From: Promethearchaeota archaeon
Lineage (GTDB): Archaea; Asgardarchaeota; Lokiarchaeia; Sigynarchaeales; SOKP01
Length of the DNA stretch: 18,158 nucleotides
Reading direction: 5' to 3'
Assembly: GCA_019058515.1 (NCBI GenBank)
Contig: JAHPYY010000207.1
Location: 1-18,158, forward strand
Below, piece after piece: positions 15,244 to 18,158 of this stretch. Made by a program: the position numbers and the translations under genes. The notes beneath the pieces were generated by a model. It saw only the letters and a list, made by a program, of their open reading frames with translations, was not told the DNA's origin and made no database searches. How positions within the stretch are numbered: the first letter of the stretch is position 1; every line of letters starts with the position of its first letter.

Positions 15244-15353
15244 TTTAAATGTTTCGATCCGATCCGAATGTTCAGAAGTTAATCTAGAGTTAGTATAATG
15301 AGGATTAAACTATTCGTCTTATTTACACACGAATAGCTGGATTTAAATACGAA
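15238..15353. promoter_or_regulatory. Paired TATA-like elements in a 13-base inverted repeat (divergent promoters)
   Basis: TTCGTATTTAAAT (15238-15250) is the exact reverse complement of ATTTAAATACGAA (15341-15353). The right copy lies 20-32 bases before the regulator ATG at 15373, a good place for its TATA box. The left copy faces the exporter operon, about 107 bases from its ATG at 15131. Each looks like a TATA box followed by an ACGAA word, so both divergent promoters carry the same extended sequence. Confidence 0.55.
15310..15336. promoter_or_regulatory. Candidate operator: CTATTCGT-N11-ACGAATAG
   Basis: A perfect 8-base inverted repeat (15310-15317 and 15329-15336) with an 11-base spacer lies just upstream of the regulator's probable TATA box. 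The size and symmetry fit a dimeric winged-helix protein. The encoded ArsR-like regulator is the natural candidate to bind it, giving autoregulation and control of the exporter pair. Inferred from sequence only. Confidence 0.55.
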
Positions 15354-15372
15354 AGTTGATTAAATAATAATA

Positions 15373-16032
15373 ATGACCGAAAAAGATTCTAAAGTAAAAC
15401 CTGCTTACGAGTTAATGGAACACGAATTGCGATTTAGAATATTTACTCTATTGTCAATATATCCTGAATTAAGTTTTTCGCAAATTAGCAAAAAGTTAGG
15501 CAAAAGTAAATCAACATTACACCCTCACTTGGAGAAATTAATGGAAATTGAATTGATTCACATCTCACGGAAAGAAAAAGTCCGAGGAAAATTTGAGCGT
15601 TTTTATTATTCCTTAAAACCAGGATATGAGGAGAAAACTCAATCAATAGACAGAGAGATCCTGGATGATATTAATGAAGAGTTTGAAAAATTGGTGCTTA
15701 ACGACGCAAAAACTTGGATTACAAGCTTGAAAAATATTCTCGACGCTTACATACAGTTTTTTGAAACGCTTCCATCTAGAGAGAACTACTCCGAAAGAAT
15801 TAAAAAATATGTAGGAGAAGAAGCAAAATTAAACGAAACTGCCCCATTTAGTTCAATATCTTTCTTGACAGAAAAGGGTTATAAGACAACTCGCAAATTA
15901 TTTTTTAATACAATTATTAAAGAAATGGAAGAATTTCAAGATAAAAACCGTGGAAGGATCGCTGAAAAACCCTATTGCATTATTACGCTGGGAATCCCAA
16001 TAAAAGAGGTTCTTGAAAGTACAAAACCTTGA
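15373..16032 (+). CDS. ArsR-like winged-helix transcriptional regulator
   Basis: The 219-residue protein has a winged-helix DNA-binding domain at about residues 12-80. HELRFRIFTLLSIYPELSFS is followed by QISKKLGKSKSTLHPHLEKL, with the recognition helix around KSKSTLHPHLEKL, then a wing (RKEKVRGKFERFYYSL). Residues 85-219 are helical and charged, and may bind an effector or form a dimer; I see no paired metal-binding cysteines. Its long C-terminal part is unlike the short ArsR metal sensors and more like archaeal helix-turn-helix regulators with an effector domain. It is divergent from two MFS exporters, the classic layout for a repressor of efflux. The intergenic region holds inverted repeats that may be its operators. 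The ATG at 15373 follows a TATA-like box at the distance expected for a leaderless mRNA. Confidence 0.85.
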   Translation: MTEKDSKVKPAYELMEHELRFRIFTLLSIYPELSFSQISKKLGKSKSTLHPHLEKLMEIELIHISRKEKVRGKFERFYYSLKPGYEEKTQSIDREILDDINEEFEKLVLNDAKTWITSLKNILDAYIQFFETLPSRENYSERIKKYVGEEAKLNETAPFSSISFLTEKGYKTTRKLFFNTIIKEMEEFQDKNRGRIAEKPYCIITLGIPIKEVLESTKP

Positions 16033-16083
16033 TGTAATCTTAAAATTTTCCAACTCCATGGAGAAAAAATTTGTTATCTCTAT

Positions 16084-16812
16084 CTATTTATTTTCTTCAT
16101 ATTTTTCCCAAGCAAACTTCATAATGGGATTTTTATCAAGAAACTGCCTTCTATATTCTTCTGGTACTTTATTCATCCTACAAGAGAAGTTAGGACATCG
16201 TTTGCAGCGATCTCCAAGAAGTACAGTCCCGAAATAATACGCTAATCCAATGAATAGAATACTTACAACAATTAACCCTATTAAATAAAAGATACTTTTT
16301 ATTGGACTCAAAAAAAAGGCTATAAATCCTAAAAAGATACCGAGTATGGGAGATATATCGATTATTGCCCCAATTAATACCATCAAGTTCTGCTCCCATC
16401 GACTTATGGGCTCTGGTCGATACCTCCAAATTTTTGGCATGCCCCATAAACCCCCGCATTTTAAGGATCTACCTTCAAGTGCATAAAAGGGACAATGACT
16501 ACATAGCAATCGGGGTTCCAATATAAGAAAGGTTAGCACTACTAAAATTATATACACCCATATCACCCACCAAATCTGTGTAATTAAGAAAAAAAAAAAA
16601 AAAATAGCGCTTGCTAAAATTCTATATGTTAAATTCCCTAAAGCGAATCCAATTTTTTCCTTTCGGGTAAATCTGCAAAGTATTACATCTTTTATTGAGC
16701 ACTCTTTACATTCTTCATTATCTGGTTTAAAACAGAAATTAGAAAGCAAGGAATTTTGAAAATTATCTTTAGAATCATTTCCGCTGTTATTTGTGAAATT
16801 TTTGCGATTCAT
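16084..16812 (-). CDS. Cysteine-rich integral membrane protein, function unknown
   Basis: The 242-residue product has an N-terminal soluble stretch with C27, C35, C38 and C46 (CKECSI at 35-40). Two membrane helices follow (about 60-100), then a loop with CSHCPFY (C104/C107), KCGGLWGMPKIW (C119) and YRPEPISRWEQ. Two further helices (145-198) precede a soluble tail with CKRCPNFSC (C203, C206, C211) and NKVPEEYRRQFLDKNP. The paired CXXC groups suggest metal or Fe-S binding on one side of the membrane. I have seen similar CxxCP...GMPKIW...YRPEP proteins as uncharacterised membrane proteins in anaerobes, but can name no function. An A16 run (16589-16604) encodes five phenylalanines. It is convergent with the regulator gene. 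The ATG at 16812 is the only reasonable start. Confidence 0.75.
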   Translation of the reverse strand: MNRKNFTNNSGNDSKDNFQNSLLSNFCFKPDNEECKECSIKDVILCRFTRKEKIGFALGNLTYRILASAIFFFFFLITQIWWVIWVYIILVVLTFLILEPRLLCSHCPFYALEGRSLKCGGLWGMPKIWRYRPEPISRWEQNLMVLIGAIIDISPILGIFLGFIAFFLSPIKSIFYLIGLIVVSILFIGLAYYFGTVLLGDRCKRCPNFSCRMNKVPEEYRRQFLDKNPIMKFAWEKYEENK

Positions 16813-16958
16813 ATTAACCAGACCGTAATCTTACTTTTAATTATAAAATTAATTAATCTAATTTATTTAGCACACACACTAATATAATCCTAATAATTAT
16901 TTCAAACAATTTTGAGATCTAATTTGTTTCATAAGTATTTAATGTTAGAGGAATTAGT

Positions 16959-17417
16959 ATGGTACACGACGAGAAAACTAGTTTAAGAATCATATTAACC
17001 AAAGATATGATTTTTAAAAGTAATTACGGCTGGAATTACGAAAATGAGATGCCTATAGACGAAACTTTAGAAAAGGGAGAGATTTGGCACGGGCCGGACG
17101 CCGCTAGTTTGTTAGGTAGTGCAATTGGCAGTTGTTTATGCGCAAGTTTCGTGTTTTGTCTACAGAAACGTAATCTTTCCATCGATAATTTAAAAGCGGA
17201 AGTGGATATGTCGTTTAAAAAAAACGAGAAAGGTTATATCAGGGTGGAAAAGATTAGTGTAAACATTACGCCTAAAACAGAAGATCCAGAAGTTAAAAAG
17301 AGAATTAACCAATGCTTAAGGAAGTCCAAAGATGGAAAACCGTTTTTCGAACAGTCTTGCATTATTACTCCGTCAGTAGAAAAAGGGATTGCAGTATCTG
17401 TTAGCGTAAACTTTTAA
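16959..17417 (+). CDS. OsmC-like peroxidase-fold protein
   Basis: The 152-residue protein matches the OsmC/Ohr fold. The first cysteine lies in GPDAASLLGSAIGSCL (C59), at the start of the long central helix. A beta hairpin follows (KAEVDMSFKKNEKGYIRVEKI), and the second cysteine (C134) is in FFEQSCIITPSVEKG. Ohr and OsmC enzymes use two such cysteines to reduce organic hydroperoxides, but many OsmC-like proteins of anaerobes lack tested activity; peroxidase function is therefore only likely. The usual arginine partner near the N-terminus is not certain here. C61 and C67 are extra cysteines beside C59. The ATG at 16959 is preceded by AGAGG at a good distance. It stands alone between a membrane protein (divergent) and the CCG-domain gene (convergent). 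Confidence 0.82.
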   Translation: MVHDEKTSLRIILTKDMIFKSNYGWNYENEMPIDETLEKGEIWHGPDAASLLGSAIGSCLCASFVFCLQKRNLSIDNLKAEVDMSFKKNEKGYIRVEKISVNITPKTEDPEVKKRINQCLRKSKDGKPFFEQSCIITPSVEKGIAVSVSVNF

Positions 17418-17450
17418 CAATTTTATTTTCTTCTTTATTCCAATATTAAA

Positions 17451-18158
17451 TTACAACAGTAATTCGCACAGATCTTTTGCTTTAAATTCAATTTTATACT
17501 TCCGTCCATAAGCCTTTAAAACCCAATAGGCGTCAGGGCAATAGGAAGTTATGTAATTTTCTTTGTCAGGATGCATATCAATTAAATAACTATTCTCTTT
17601 AAAATCTTCCATTCTTTTTTTTGCTATCGCTTCGGAAATGTCTATCCGTAGTTGATGACCCACGCCAAATCCACAACAATTGGTAGGGATCTTTTCTAGT
17701 ACATTATACCCACTCTTTTTATATAAATTTTCCATTTCTTCAACTATACTGGGAATTTCGCCGTTTTTTAAGGGACACGCATGTTGTATTATTAAATTAC
17801 CCTCCTTCCGGTCATTAGACGGGTTCAGATATTCAGTAAAGTATTTCACAATTATGTTCTGCTCAGTGTAATGTTTCTTAAAAACCATGTAGCAACTCGG
17901 GCATACTGTAATGATCTTTTTAAATCCCCTCTCTTTAAACAACTTCAAGTTATGCTCTACTAATTGAAAATAGGTGGAAAAATGACCAGTACATAGTATT
18001 GGATACCCACAGCAATTCTCCTTATCTAGTACGCAAAAATCTAATTTACTTTTCAAGAGATATTTTGCTACATTCTCACCGTATTTTGGAGTTTTAACCG
18101 CCGTAAAGCAGCCAAAATATAGCAATGTATCGCTCTCTTCAGGAATACCCTCTGGAAG
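17451..18158 (-). CDS. CCG-domain (HdrB/GlcF-like) Fe-S protein, C-terminal part (cut by window end)
   Basis: The frame is open from the window edge and gives 235 residues to the TAA at 17451. It contains two CCG domains of the heterodisulfide reductase B / glycolate oxidase F type. The first runs from YFGCFTAVKTPKYGENVA to ENCCGYP, with VCPSCYMVFKKHY after it. The second runs from QHACPLKNGEIPSI to TNCCGFGVGHQLR, followed by SYCPDAYWVL. CCG cysteines bind noncubane [4Fe-4S] clusters in HdrB, which reduces disulfides, or Fe-S clusters in related quinone- or flavin-linked oxidoreductases. The N-terminal part is outside the window and may include a ferredoxin domain, as in HdrD-like proteins. 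An in-frame TTG at 18125 is not the start, as the frame continues upstream. Substrate unknown. Confidence 0.85.
   Translation of the reverse strand, partial: LPEGIPEESDTLLYFGCFTAVKTPKYGENVAKYLLKSKLDFCVLDKENCCGYPILCTGHFSTYFQLVEHNLKLFKERGFKKIITVCPSCYMVFKKHYTEQNIIVKYFTEYLNPSNDRKEGNLIIQHACPLKNGEIPSIVEEMENLYKKSGYNVLEKIPTNCCGFGVGHQLRIDISEAIAKKRMEDFKENSYLIDMHPDKENYITSYCPDAYWVLKAYGRKYKIEFKAKDLCELLL

Overview
The window is AT-rich and reads as archaeal, plausibly Asgard (Lokiarchaeia-like). Support for archaea: A/T-rich TATA-type boxes close to start codons, GGTGA-type ribosome binding sites, two archaeal-type protein disulfide oxidoreductases (PDO) with a thioredoxin reductase, a stand-alone Lrp/AsnC ligand-binding (RAM) protein, and a winged-helix/ferredoxin protein. 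The Asgard assignment is an inference and was not tested by phylogeny.

Layout. 1-1374: a 4Fe-4S protein cut by the window start and a TPR protein, both on the minus strand. 1591-2265: an sfsA gene split by one in-frame TAA. 2465-3119: a tandem pair of small Hsp20-like proteins. 3258-4406: a winged-helix/Cys-cluster/2[4Fe-4S] protein. 4437-5034: a broken multi-span membrane protein gene. 5171-6747: a two-gene unit, an EamA transporter carrying a C-terminal RAM-like domain followed by a separate RAM-domain protein. 6981-8375: a GPH-type sugar symporter. 8423-11613: a minus-strand redox block of PDO, PDO, a truncated glycyl-radical-enzyme activase remnant, and thioredoxin reductase. 11855-12370: remains of a glycoside hydrolase gene, with a fragment of an MFS gene lying in the middle on the other strand. 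12402-15131: two adjacent MFS exporter genes. 15373-16032: a divergent ArsR-like regulator, separated from the exporters by an intergenic region full of inverted repeats. 16084-16812: a cysteine-rich membrane protein of unknown function. 16959-17417: an OsmC-like protein. 17451-18158: an HdrB/GlcF-like CCG-domain protein cut by the window end.

How the genes fit together. PDO1, PDO2 and thioredoxin reductase form a plausible thiol-disulfide electron chain, and the OsmC-like, ferredoxin and CCG proteins add to the redox character. The ArsR-like regulator probably controls the exporter pair and itself through shared promoter/operator repeats. The transporter-RAM fusion next to a free RAM protein suggests a small-molecule-sensing transport module.

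At least five reading frames are decayed or broken (sfsA, the membrane protein, the activase, the glycoside hydrolase, the MFS fragment). This stretch is therefore either undergoing gene loss or contains some assembly errors. I saw no rRNA, tRNA, CRISPR array or transposase gene.
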